Below, one piece after another: positions 55,396-62,688 of a stretch of 64,000 bases of DNA; the first letter of the stretch is position 1; each line of letters starts with the position of its first letter. A program made the position numbers and the translations under genes. The stretch spans positions 434,001 to 498,000 of the forward strand of contig CAVSNF010000020.1 in assembly GCA_963729195.1 (NCBI GenBank), written 5' to 3'. This stretch comes from CAVPTL01 sp963729195 (GTDB lineage Bacteria; Actinomycetota; Thermoleophilia; Gaiellales; JAICJC01). A model generated the notes under the pieces. It did no database searches and was not told the DNA's origin. It saw nothing but the letters and a program-made list of their open reading frames with translations.

Positions 55396-58300
55396 GCCGA
55401 GACTGGAATCCCGAGCAGGCCGAGGCGATCAGCCGCGACGGCCACGTGTTCGTGTCGGCGGGTGCGGGGACGGGCAAGACCGCGGTGCTGGTCGAGCGGG
55501 TGCTGCGCCGGATCGACGCCGGTACGTCGCTGGACGCCATCCTGGTGATCACCTTCACCGACCGGGCGGCGTCCGAGCTGAAGGCGCGGGTGCGGGCGGC
55601 GCTCGAGCTGCGGGGAGACTTCGACCGGGCGCGGGCGGTGGATTCGGCCTGGATCTCGACCATTCACCGCTTCTGCACCCGGATTCTGCGAAACCACGCG
55701 ATCGCCGCCGGGCTCGATCCCCAGTTCACGGTGACCGACGACGTGGGTGCTCGGATTCTGCAGTCGGAGGCGTTCGACAACGCCTTGGAGTGGTTCCTGT
55801 CGGAGGATGGAGCGGTCGGCTCGCGCCGGCTCGATCTGCTCGCCGCGTATTCGCGCCGGCGGCTGCGGGAACTGCTTTTGGAGGCCTACGAACGGCTGCG
55901 AAGCGCAGGTCGGCCGCTTGATCTGCGACCCCACAGCGCCCCCGACGTGGACGCTGCAGCCGACGCTGTCCGGGCCGCTGCGGCCGGGTGCGACAAGCAG
56001 CAGGCCGCCGACCTGGTGGCGTGCTTGGATACCCGTCCCGACCCCGCCGAGCTGGTCGACCTGAAGGCCTTCAAGGTGACCAAGGCGGGCGCGTGTGCCG
56101 ACTACGAGCAGGCCCGCCGGGATCTCGCCCAGGCGGCCTGCGACGCCGCCGCCGTCTCTGACCTGGCCCAGCTGGACGTGCTCTTGAAGGAGTTTGCGCG
56201 CATCTATCAGGAGCTCAAGGATCGCCGTTCACTGGTCGACTTCAACGACCTCGAGCTGCGCGCCGTCGAGCTGCTGGAACGCTCGCCGCAGCTGGCGACT
56301 GAGTACCGGGAACGGTTCGCCGAGGTGATGGTGGATGAGTTTCAGGACACCAACCGGCTGCAGGTGGCCTTGATCGACCGGGTCGCAGGAGACCGGGTGT
56401 TCCTGGTCGGCGACGAGTTCCAAAGCATCTACCGGTTCCGCCACGCCGACGTGGCGGTGTACCGCGAGCGCCGCCGCGACGCCGGAGCCGAGGTGGTCAC
56501 GCTGACTCGCAACTACCGATCAGGTGAGCATGTGCTGGCGACCGTGAACGAGCTGTTCGGGCGGGTGTTCGGCGACCACTATGCGGCGCTTGAAGCGGCC
56601 TCCTCACCCGATCCGCAGCCGCCTGCCGGCGGCCGGGTGGAACTGCTTTTGGCCGACAAGCGCAGCTTCGACTCCGACCAGGAACATTGGCGGGCCGGCG
56701 AGGTGCGGCTGGTGGCCGATCGCATCGCCGAGCTGATCGCCGACGGCGAGTGCCTGCCCGGGACAGGTGGTGCTGCTGTTCGAGGCCGGTACCGATGCGG
56801 TGCTGTACGAGAGCGCCCTTCGCCGCCGCGGCCTGCGCACGGTCCGCACCACCGGAGGCGGCTACTACGCCCAGCAGCAGGTGGCCGACATCCTCGGCTA
56901 CCTGCGCCTGCTGCGAAACCGCTACGACGACTTCGCTCTGCTCGGCGTGCTGGCCTCGCCGCTGGTGGGAATCTCCAACGACGGCCTGCTGGCGCTGCGG
57001 CGAGGAGCGGTGCGCCGGCCGATCTTCACCGCACTCGAGCGCGACGAGCTGCCCGAGGGGCTGAACCTCGACGAGCAGCGGCTGGTGGCGGCATTCAAGC
57101 AGCGGCTGGCGCGGCTCTCAACCCGCCTGGGAGAGGTCGGCCTGGAGCGGCTGATCGATCTGGTGGTGGCCGAGCACGACTACGACCTGGCCTGTCTGGC
57201 CCAGCCCGACGGCGACCGCCGACTGGCAAACGTGGTCAAGCTCGCGCGCATGGCGGGAAGCTACGAGGCCCTGCGTGGGCCCGACCTGGAGGGCTTCATC
57301 GGGTTCTGTGACGAGCAGGCGGCGCTGGCGACCCGCGAGGGCGAGGCGGCCACCGCCGAGGAGGACGAGCAGGCGGTGGTGCTGATGACCACGCATGCCG
57401 CCAAGGGACTCGAATTCGATGTGGTGGTGCTGGTGGACACCGGTCGCGAGCGGATGGCCCGCCAGGCCGGCGACATACTCGTGGACGCGCAGGGGCGGGT
57501 GGCATTGCGGGCTCCCAGTCCGGTGGACGGATCGATGCAGCACGCACTGGGCTGGAGCGACGTGGCCGCGGCCGAGGACGCCGCCCGGGTGGAGGAGGGG
57601 CGGCGGCTGCAGTACGTCGCACTGACCCGCGCCCGCCGGCATCTGATCATCTCGGGGGCGTTCGATCCCGGCGAGGACACCACCATCGCCCAGATCTGCA
57701 ACACCCTGTCGGTCGGCCTGGATGCCGACGGCGACATCGACGTGGGCGGCGCCCGGCTGCGAGTCCAGGTGGGGCGACCGCAGCCCGAGGCGCCGGAGCC
57801 GGCCGACCATGTCGCCCAGCCCGAGATCGGATCCCAGCTGGAGCTGTTCTCCGAGGGCGGCCGCAGCGTGGTCTCGCTGCCGGCGCTGGAACCGGCCCCC
57901 GCCGCGGCGGCGGTGGCGCTGCCCCGGCTCTCCTACAGCGCGCTGGCGCTGTATCGCCGGTGCGGCTACCGCTACTTCGCCCAGCGGGTGCTGGGATTGC
58001 CCGAGCCGGAGCGGGAGCGTGGTGAGAGCGACGGCCTGGACGCGCTCGAGCTGGGCGACGCGGTGCATCTGGAGCTGGAGCGCCCCGACGGCCGCTGGCG
58101 CGTGCGGCACCCCTCCGCGACTGACCAGAACACCGAGTTGATCGACCGGCTGGTGGAAAACTGGAACGGATCTGAGTTGGCTGCCAGGCTGGCCGGGATC
58201 GACGACAGCACGCGCGAGCTGGCGTTCGTCTTCGACGTGGATGGGGTGCTGTTCCACGGCCGCATCGATATCTATGCCCGGCCGCGGGCCGACTCCGCGC

Positions 58301-58635
58301 TGGTGGTCGACTTCAAGACCAACAAGCTGGGAGAGCGCTCTGTCGAGCAGGTGGTGGACGATTCCTACGGCGTCCAGGTTGCGACCTATGCGCTGGCCGC
58401 TCTGAAAGCGGGGGCCAAGGAGGTCGAGATCGCCTACGCGTTTCTCGAGAACCTCGAGGTCACCCCGATCCGATCGTTCACGGCGGAGGATGCCCCCCGC
58501 CTCGAGGCAGAGCTGCAGGCAGACATCGACGCGATCCGGGCGGGCAACTTCCCGGCCCGGCCGGGGGTGCAGTGTCGCGACTGTCCCGCGCTCAACCTGC
58601 TGTGCGCCGGCGAGCAACTGGAGTGGGGCGGTTGA
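55392..58635 (+). CDS. addA: AddA-like UvrD helicase-nuclease (one frame break)
   Basis: GTG 55392. Motor motifs: NPEQAEAISRDGHVFVSAGA then GTGKTAVLVERVLRR (Walker A), ITFTDRAASELKARV (Ia), VMVDEFQDTNRLQVALI (II), LVGDEFQSIYRFRHAD (III), TLTRNYRSG (IV), LMTTHAAKGLEFDVVVLVD (V) and RLQYVALTRARRHLII (VI). One +1 break at about 56763. C-terminal RecB-type nuclease: HGRIDIYAR and ALVVDFKTNKLGE. Cys at YRRCGYRYFAQR and CRDCPALNLLC suggest a second Fe-S staple, unusual for AddA. About 1,080 residues, 3'-5' helicase partner of AddB for recombinational repair. Confidence 0.92.
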
Positions 58636-59298
58636 GCGCCCGCAGCGAGCGCGCGGTCGAGATCCTCGACAGGCTGGCGGCGGAGCATCCGGACGCCGGT
58701 ATCGCGCTGAACTTCTCGTCTCCGCTTGATCTGCTGGTGGCGACCATCCTGTCGGCCCAGTGCACCGACGTGCGGGTGAACCTGGTCACGGCCGAGTTGT
58801 TCCGGCGCTGCCGCACGCCCCAGGACTACCTGGCGCTGACCGAGCAGGAGCTGGAGGAGCTGATCCGGCCGACCGGCTTCTTCCGCCAGAAGACGCGCTC
58901 GATTCGCGGGTGTTGCGCGGCGACTGCTGGAGCGGTTCGGCGGTGAGGTGCCGCACTCCACGGCCGAGCTGGTGACGCTCCCCGGGGTCGGCCGCAAGAC
59001 CGCGGCGGTGGTGTCGGGCAACGCCTTCGGGGTGCGGGAGGGGATCGCCGTCGATACCCACGTCGGTCGGTTGGCGCGGCGGCTGCGGCTGACTCGCCTG
59101 CACGACCCGGTCAAGGTCGAGCGAGTGTTGATGCGCCTCTACCCGCGCGAGCGGTGGCTGCAGGTCTCCGACGTGCTCATCTTCCACGGCCGGCGGGTGT
59201 GCCGGGCGCGAAAGCCCGACTGCGCCGGCTGCGTCGTCTCCGACCTGTGCCCGTCGGCGTTCGCAGACGTGACGGTGTCGCGACGCCGCGCGGGTTGA
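58632..59298 (+). CDS. nth: endonuclease III
   Basis: Base-excision glycosylase/AP lyase for oxidised pyrimidines. Start TTG 58632 overlapping the addA stop (TTGA). NFSSPLDLLVATILSAQCTD, TGFFRQKTRSIRG; after a +1 break near 58912, ERFGGEVPHSTAELVTLPGV then GRKTAAVVSGNAFG (helix-hairpin-helix with catalytic Lys), GIAVDTHVGRLARRL (catalytic Asp), and the 4Fe-4S loop CRARKPDCAGCVVSDLC (C-x6-C-x2-C-x5-C). About 221 residues. Co-transcribed with addAB as a repair operon. Confidence 0.93.
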
Positions 59299-59322
59299 TC
59301 CGCGACGGCCGGTGGCGGGATC

Positions 59323-59646
59323 ATGCCCGCCATGCACCGCATCGAACTCGAACTCTACGCCGATCGCCTCAGCCGTCACGCTGAGCGCCTGAGGGACGAG
59401 ATCGACGGCGCCCGCACGCGCATCACCTGGGCGCGGTTCGAGCACGGCGCCCGGGGCGAGCTGGGCGGGCGCGACGCGGCCGTGCTCGAGGCGCTGGGGG
59501 TGTTCGCAGGTGTCGACGAGCTCGCGGAGCGGCGGCTACTCGACCGGCGGGTACGGCAACTGGCCGTGGTGGAGCGGTATCAGGCGCTGGTGGAGAGGGC
59601 GTTATCGGAGGCCAGCGACGCCATCAGACCGCCGTCCTCGTCGTAG
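59323..59646 (+). CDS. small helical hypothetical protein
   Basis: 107 codons from ATG 59323 (ATG 59332 also possible): MPAMHRIELELYADRLSRHA, ERLRDEIDGARTRITWARFE, then LGGRDAAVLEALGVFAGVDE, and RRVRQLAVVERYQALVERAL. Amphipathic coiled-coil-like helices, charge-rich, codon use like neighbours. The last 67 bp overlap the end of the convergent PAS gene, so either end may be affected by a frame error. No family recognised. Confidence 0.5.
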   Translation: MPAMHRIELELYADRLSRHAERLRDEIDGARTRITWARFEHGARGELGGRDAAVLEALGVFAGVDELAERRLLDRRVRQLAVVERYQALVERALSEASDAIRPPSSS

Positions 59647-60047
59647 GCGGGAAAGAGGTCGACCCGCACCTTCTTGGCGATCCCCGACCGGTGTCGCAGC
59701 GTCATGTGCTGGTCGAGCTTGCGCACTCCCCACTCCAGCACCACCGGGATCGGGTCGGTGTCATCGGCAAAGCCGCTGAGGCCAAACGCGTCGCGCAGCG
59801 GCTTTCCCATCACGTCGCCTTCGGAGTAGCCGGTGAGTTCGAACACGCCGTTGCCGCACGACAGCACCCGCGCGTCGCGGTCACAGGTGACCAGGCCCGC
59901 TCCGGCGGGTGGGAAGTAGTCCTCGAGGATCTCGAACAGGTAGCCAAAGCCGCACTTGTCGCACCCGACCGGCTGGTGGGTGAGACCGGCCCGGCCATCG
60001 TCGTCCAGCGCCCTGGTCGAGCAGTTGGGGCAGATGAAGTACCGCAC
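59580..60047 (-). CDS. zinc-ribbon PAS-domain protein
   Basis: 155 residues from GTG 60047 (VRYFICPNCSTRALDDDGRA). N-terminal zinc ribbon with CPNC and GCDKCGFGYLFEI; then a PAS fold: PPAGAGLVTCDRDARVLSCG, NGVFELTGYSEGDVMGKPLR, DAFGL, and HMTLRHRSGIAKKVRVDLFP. PAS domains bind haem, flavin or small ligands, or mediate dimerisation; a zinc ribbon in front suggests a nucleic-acid or RNAP contact. A longer frame continues into the palindrome at 60066, but TACAGT lies 7 bp before GTG 60047 and supports that start. Confidence 0.72.
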   Translation of the reverse strand: MRYFICPNCSTRALDDDGRAGLTHQPVGCDKCGFGYLFEILEDYFPPAGAGLVTCDRDARVLSCGNGVFELTGYSEGDVMGKPLRDAFGLSGFADDTDPIPVVLEWGVRKLDQHMTLRHRSGIAKKVRVDLFPAYDEDGGLMASLASDNALSTSA

Positions 60048-60054
60048 AATTCCC

Positions 60055-60060
60055 ACTGTA
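60055..60060 (-). promoter_or_regulatory. -10 element TACAGT, leaderless type
   Basis: TACAGT on the minus strand, 7 bp before GTG 60047 of the PAS gene and 5 bp from the palindrome copy at 60066. Confidence 0.5.
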
Positions 60061-60065
60061 GCGAA

Positions 60066-60098
60066 GTGAATAAAAGGTGCCAGGCACCTTTTATTCAC
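60066..60098. repeat. 33-bp perfect palindrome, copy 6 (AAAAGG type)
   Basis: Identical to the copy at 24639: arm GTGAATAAAAGGTGCC around a central A. It lies 12 bp after the trxB stop and before the PAS promoter, placed to end trxB transcription. Confidence 0.95.
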
Positions 60099-60110
60099 AC
60101 GCCAATGTTG

Positions 60111-61082
60111 TTAGGCGGCGGCGACGTCTGCCTGGGCGGCGTGGGACATGTGGGTGAGCCATCGTTCGGCGTCGAGGGCGGCCATGCAGCCCATGCCCGC
60201 GGCGGTCACCGCCTGGCGGTAGATGTGGTCGACCACGTCGCCTCCGGCGAACACGCCCTCGATGTTGGTGGCGGTCGAGCCCTCCTTGACCAGCAGGTAG
60301 CCCTCGTCATCCATATCCAGGATTCCGCGGAAGAGCTCGGTGGCGGGGTCGTGGCCGATGGCCACGAACACTCCGTCGGCTTCGAGCTCGCGCTGCTCGC
60401 CGGTGACGGTGTCGGTGAGAAGCACACCCGTCACCTTGCCCGTGTCGGTACCGAGCACCTCGGTGACGGTGGCGTTGGTTACAAACTCGACGTTGTCCTT
60501 GGCCTTGGCGTGGTCAATCATGATCTTCGAGGCGCGGAACTCATCGCGGCGATGTACCAGCGTGACCTTGCTGGCGAACTTGGACAGGAAGGTGGCCTCC
60601 TCGAAGGCCGAATCGCCTCCACCCACGACCACGATGTTGCGCTGCCGGAAGAACGGGCCGTCACAGGTCGCGCAGTAGCTCACACCCTTGCCCTGCAGGT
60701 CGACCTCCGAGCCCAGCCCCAGCTGGCGGGCGGTGGCACCGGTGGTGATCACGATCGACTCGGCGCGGTACTCCTGCTCGCCCACGTACACCTTGAACGG
60801 GCGCTCGGAGAAGTCCACGCGGGTGACGTCGTCGGATACCAGCTCGGCTCCGAACCGCTCGGCCTGAGCGCGCATCGTGCCCATCAGCACCGGGCCCATG
60901 ATGCCCTCTTCGAATCCGGGGTAGTTCTCGACGTCGGAGGTGATCATCAGCTGGCCGCCGAACCTAAATCCCTCGAACACCAGCGGTCGCAGGTTCCCAC
61001 GGGCCGCATACAGGGCCGCCGTGTATCCCGCGGGGCCGCCGCCGATGATGATCAACTCTCGAACTTCGCCAGTGTCACTCAT
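60111..61082 (-). CDS. trxB: thioredoxin reductase
   Basis: Intact, 323 residues. NADPH-dependent flavoenzyme keeping thioredoxin reduced. ELIIIGGGPAGYTAALYAAR (FAD), GGQLMITSDVENYPGFEEGI, the redox site GVSYCATCDGPFFR, IVVVGGGDSAFEEATFLSKF (NADPH), HRRDEFRASKIM and GVFAGGDVVDHIYRQAVTAAGMGCMAALDAE. Start ATG 61082 overlaps the preceding zinc-ribbon stop as ATGA. Supplies reducing power for the CcdA/ResA route via thioredoxin, which is not in the window. Confidence 0.96.
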   Translation of the reverse strand: MSDTGEVRELIIIGGGPAGYTAALYAARGNLRPLVFEGFRFGGQLMITSDVENYPGFEEGIMGPVLMGTMRAQAERFGAELVSDDVTRVDFSERPFKVYVGEQEYRAESIVITTGATARQLGLGSEVDLQGKGVSYCATCDGPFFRQRNIVVVGGGDSAFEEATFLSKFASKVTLVHRRDEFRASKIMIDHAKAKDNVEFVTNATVTEVLGTDTGKVTGVLLTDTVTGEQRELEADGVFVAIGHDPATELFRGILDMDDEGYLLVKEGSTATNIEGVFAGGDVVDHIYRQAVTAAGMGCMAALDAERWLTHMSHAAQADVAAA

Positions 61083-61285
61083 TCAAGCTCCAGTCTCTTC
61101 GAGGCCCGATCTTCGTCGGGTGAAACGGCCTCATCATCTTTAACGTGCACCACCTGGAAACATTCCTGGCAGCGGTCGCAGACTCGCGCTCCGGTCACGA
61201 TCCGGGTACCGAAGAACGACCCCAGCGCCCCGCCGCAGTAGGGGCAGAAGGCGACCGCAGGCTCGGAAGACGGCTCGGTGTTCAC
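61079..61285 (-). CDS. small zinc-ribbon protein upstream of trxB
   Basis: 68 residues from GTG 61285: NTEPSSEPAVAFCPYCGGAL, TGARVCDRCQECFQVVHVKD, then an acidic tail (DDEAVSPDEDRASKRLELE). Two knuckles, CPYC and CDRC(QEC), give a treble-clef-like zinc site; extra Cys could be redox-active. Translational coupling to trxB suggests a role in thiol or metal homeostasis, but there is no direct evidence. Confidence 0.65.
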   Translation of the reverse strand: MNTEPSSEPAVAFCPYCGGALGSFFGTRIVTGARVCDRCQECFQVVHVKDDEAVSPDEDRASKRLELE

Positions 61286-61303
61286 GGACGAGAAACCACC
61301 AGC

Positions 61304-61375
61304 AGTGTAATTCGACCACTCATCATTGCAGCCGGATTGGCCGATGACTCGACCACCCGAGACCCTCGCTACGAT
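61304..61375. promoter_or_regulatory. divergent promoter region of zinc-ribbon-trxB and His-rich membrane protein
   Basis: Minus strand TACACT (complement of 61304-61309), 18 bp before GTG 61285. Plus strand TACGAT (61370-61375), 8 bp before ATG 61384. The bases between show no other feature. Confidence 0.45.
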
Positions 61376-61383
61376 AGCCCGCG

Positions 61384-62125
61384 ATGAGTAAGTCCAAAAA
61401 AGCGATCACCAACCAGAAGCGCGCGCGCCTGGGTACCGGCGCCGGAATCGCGCCCGACCAAGCCCCCCAAGTCGGGGGGAATCCCGCTGTGGGCGTGGAT
61501 CGTGTCGGGCCTGGTGCTGCTGATCGCCGTGGGTGGCGCCACCGCCTTTGTGCTCCACAACCGGGCGAGCACCGGACAGGACGCAGCCTGCGTCCAGGCG
61601 CGACTTTCCAAGGACACGCTCGATCCGCTGTCGCTTCCCACCTGGCCGGCCAACTACGACGATCTCCAGTGTGCGCTGAAGGCGCTCGACCTCAAGCCGA
61701 GCACCGAAAGCTCCGGGCTCACCCACTATCACGCGCATCTGACCCTGTATGTGGACGGAAAGCAGATTCAGGTGACCGACTACATCGGCCTGCCCGCCGC
61801 CGGCGGGATGACCGACTCGGCGACCTCCGAGATCCACACCCACGGTCGCGAGACCGATCCGGAGCCGGGCGTGATCCACATCGAGTCGGGGACGAAGAAC
61901 TTCCGGGCGAATCTGCAGCAGTTCTTCGATGTCTGGGGCGTGTACGCGGCCTCAGACCAGCTCGGCGGCTACCAACAGCCGATCAAGGCCTGGATCAACG
62001 GCAAGCCGGTCACCGACTGGCTCAGCGTCGATCTCCAAGAGCACGACGCGGTCACGCTGGTGGTGGGCAACGAGCCTGCGAACTTCACCCCGGACAAGTC
62101 GTTCAAGTTCCAAAACGGCGAGTAG
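61384..62125 (+). CDS. membrane-anchored His-rich protein, putative metal binder (frame-broken)
   Basis: ATG 61384, basic N-terminus (MSKSKKAITNQKRARLG), a +1 break near 61470, then one membrane helix (IPLWAWIVSGLVLLIAVGGATAF) and an extracytoplasmic domain. Conserved-looking His pattern: GLTHYHAHLTLYVDGKQIQV, SEIHTHGRETDPEPGVIHIE, then FFDVWGVYAASDQLGGYQQP and VTLVVGNEPANFTP. HxHxH, HTH and HIE together look like a copper or zinc site on a small beta-sandwich. Two Cys (ACVQARL, LQCALKAL) could form a disulfide. I do not recognise a named family. Followed 3 bp later by a small basic protein gene. Confidence 0.62.
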
Positions 62126-62128
62126 CCG

Positions 62129-62417
62129 ATGGCCAAGAAACCCAGGCAATCCCCCGTCATCGTCTCACCCGCCTCGGACCGAACACGTGCAGCCGGGCGA
62201 TCGGGTGCGCGTGATCCCCACCGGCGCGCGGGCGACGGTGGTGCGCATGCAGGGGCGAAGCGTGGTGCTGGAGATGGACGAGGCGTTCGCCATTCCCGGC
62301 GCGAGCACCCGCACCTACTACAGCTACCCGGGCGAACTCGAAGTGATGCCGCGGGTCGGCACCATGGGCTCCGAGGTGCTGTACGCCGAACGTGAGGGCG
62401 AGCGCCCGGAGAGCTAG
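62129..62417 (+). CDS. small basic/beta-barrel hypothetical protein (frame-broken)
   Basis: ATG 62129 (MAKKPRQSPVIVSPASDRT), a break near 62185, then EHVQPGDRVRVIPTGARATV, VRMQGRSVVLEMDEAF and TYYSYPGELEVMPRVGTMGS. The central part reads like a KOW/SH3-type barrel (GDRVRVIPTGARATVVRMQG). Ends at TAG 62417, overlapping by 3 bp the end of the convergent small membrane gene. Function unknown; probably cotranscribed with the His-rich protein. Confidence 0.55.
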
Positions 62418-62651
62418 GCGCGGCTGCGGGTGGGCCGCCGCGGACGCAGCGTCGACCGGTCGCCGCGAGCGTGCGGGCCGTTGCGGGGCGGCTGGGGAGT
62501 TCGGTCGCGGCGCCATCGCGGCGCCGCCGCCGCCGCCGTCGTCAGAGCCGTTGCCCCACAGCCGGCCGATCAGCCCGCGGGTCTTCGTCACCGCGACCAG
62601 GATGGCTGTCGTAAGGCCGAGGTCGAACACCAGCAGGGCGATCGCTCGCAT
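62415..62651 (-). CDS. small single-pass membrane protein
   Basis: About 78 residues from ATG 62651: MRAIALLVFDLGLTTAILVA (membrane helix), VTKTRGLIGRLWGNGSDDGG, then a Gly/Ala/Pro-rich tail. With one base removed near 62455 the frame ends RPRRPTRSRA-stop at 62415-62417; unrepaired it runs on antisense to the neighbour. A TAGATT -10 (complement of 62658-62663) lies 6 bp before ATG, supporting a leaderless transcript. Function unknown. Confidence 0.55.
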
Positions 62652-62657
62652 GGGTCG

Positions 62658-62663
62658 AATCTA
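62658..62663 (-). promoter_or_regulatory. -10 element TAGATT, leaderless type
   Basis: TAGATT on the minus strand ends 6 bp before ATG 62651. It lies just beyond the stop of the upstream TPR gene (62689). Confidence 0.5.
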
Positions 62664-62688
62664 GCACGCCGGGACGGGCGGAGCGATC

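Noticed and set aside
3337..60098. The palindromes as a CRISPR array
   Set aside because: Copies are kilobases apart with unique genes between them, fully self-complementary, and no cas genes are present.
60048..60098. PAS protein start inside the palindrome (MNKRCLAPFIH...)
   Set aside because: The residues come from the repeat itself; GTG 60047 begins the zinc ribbon and has a -10 element at leaderless spacing.
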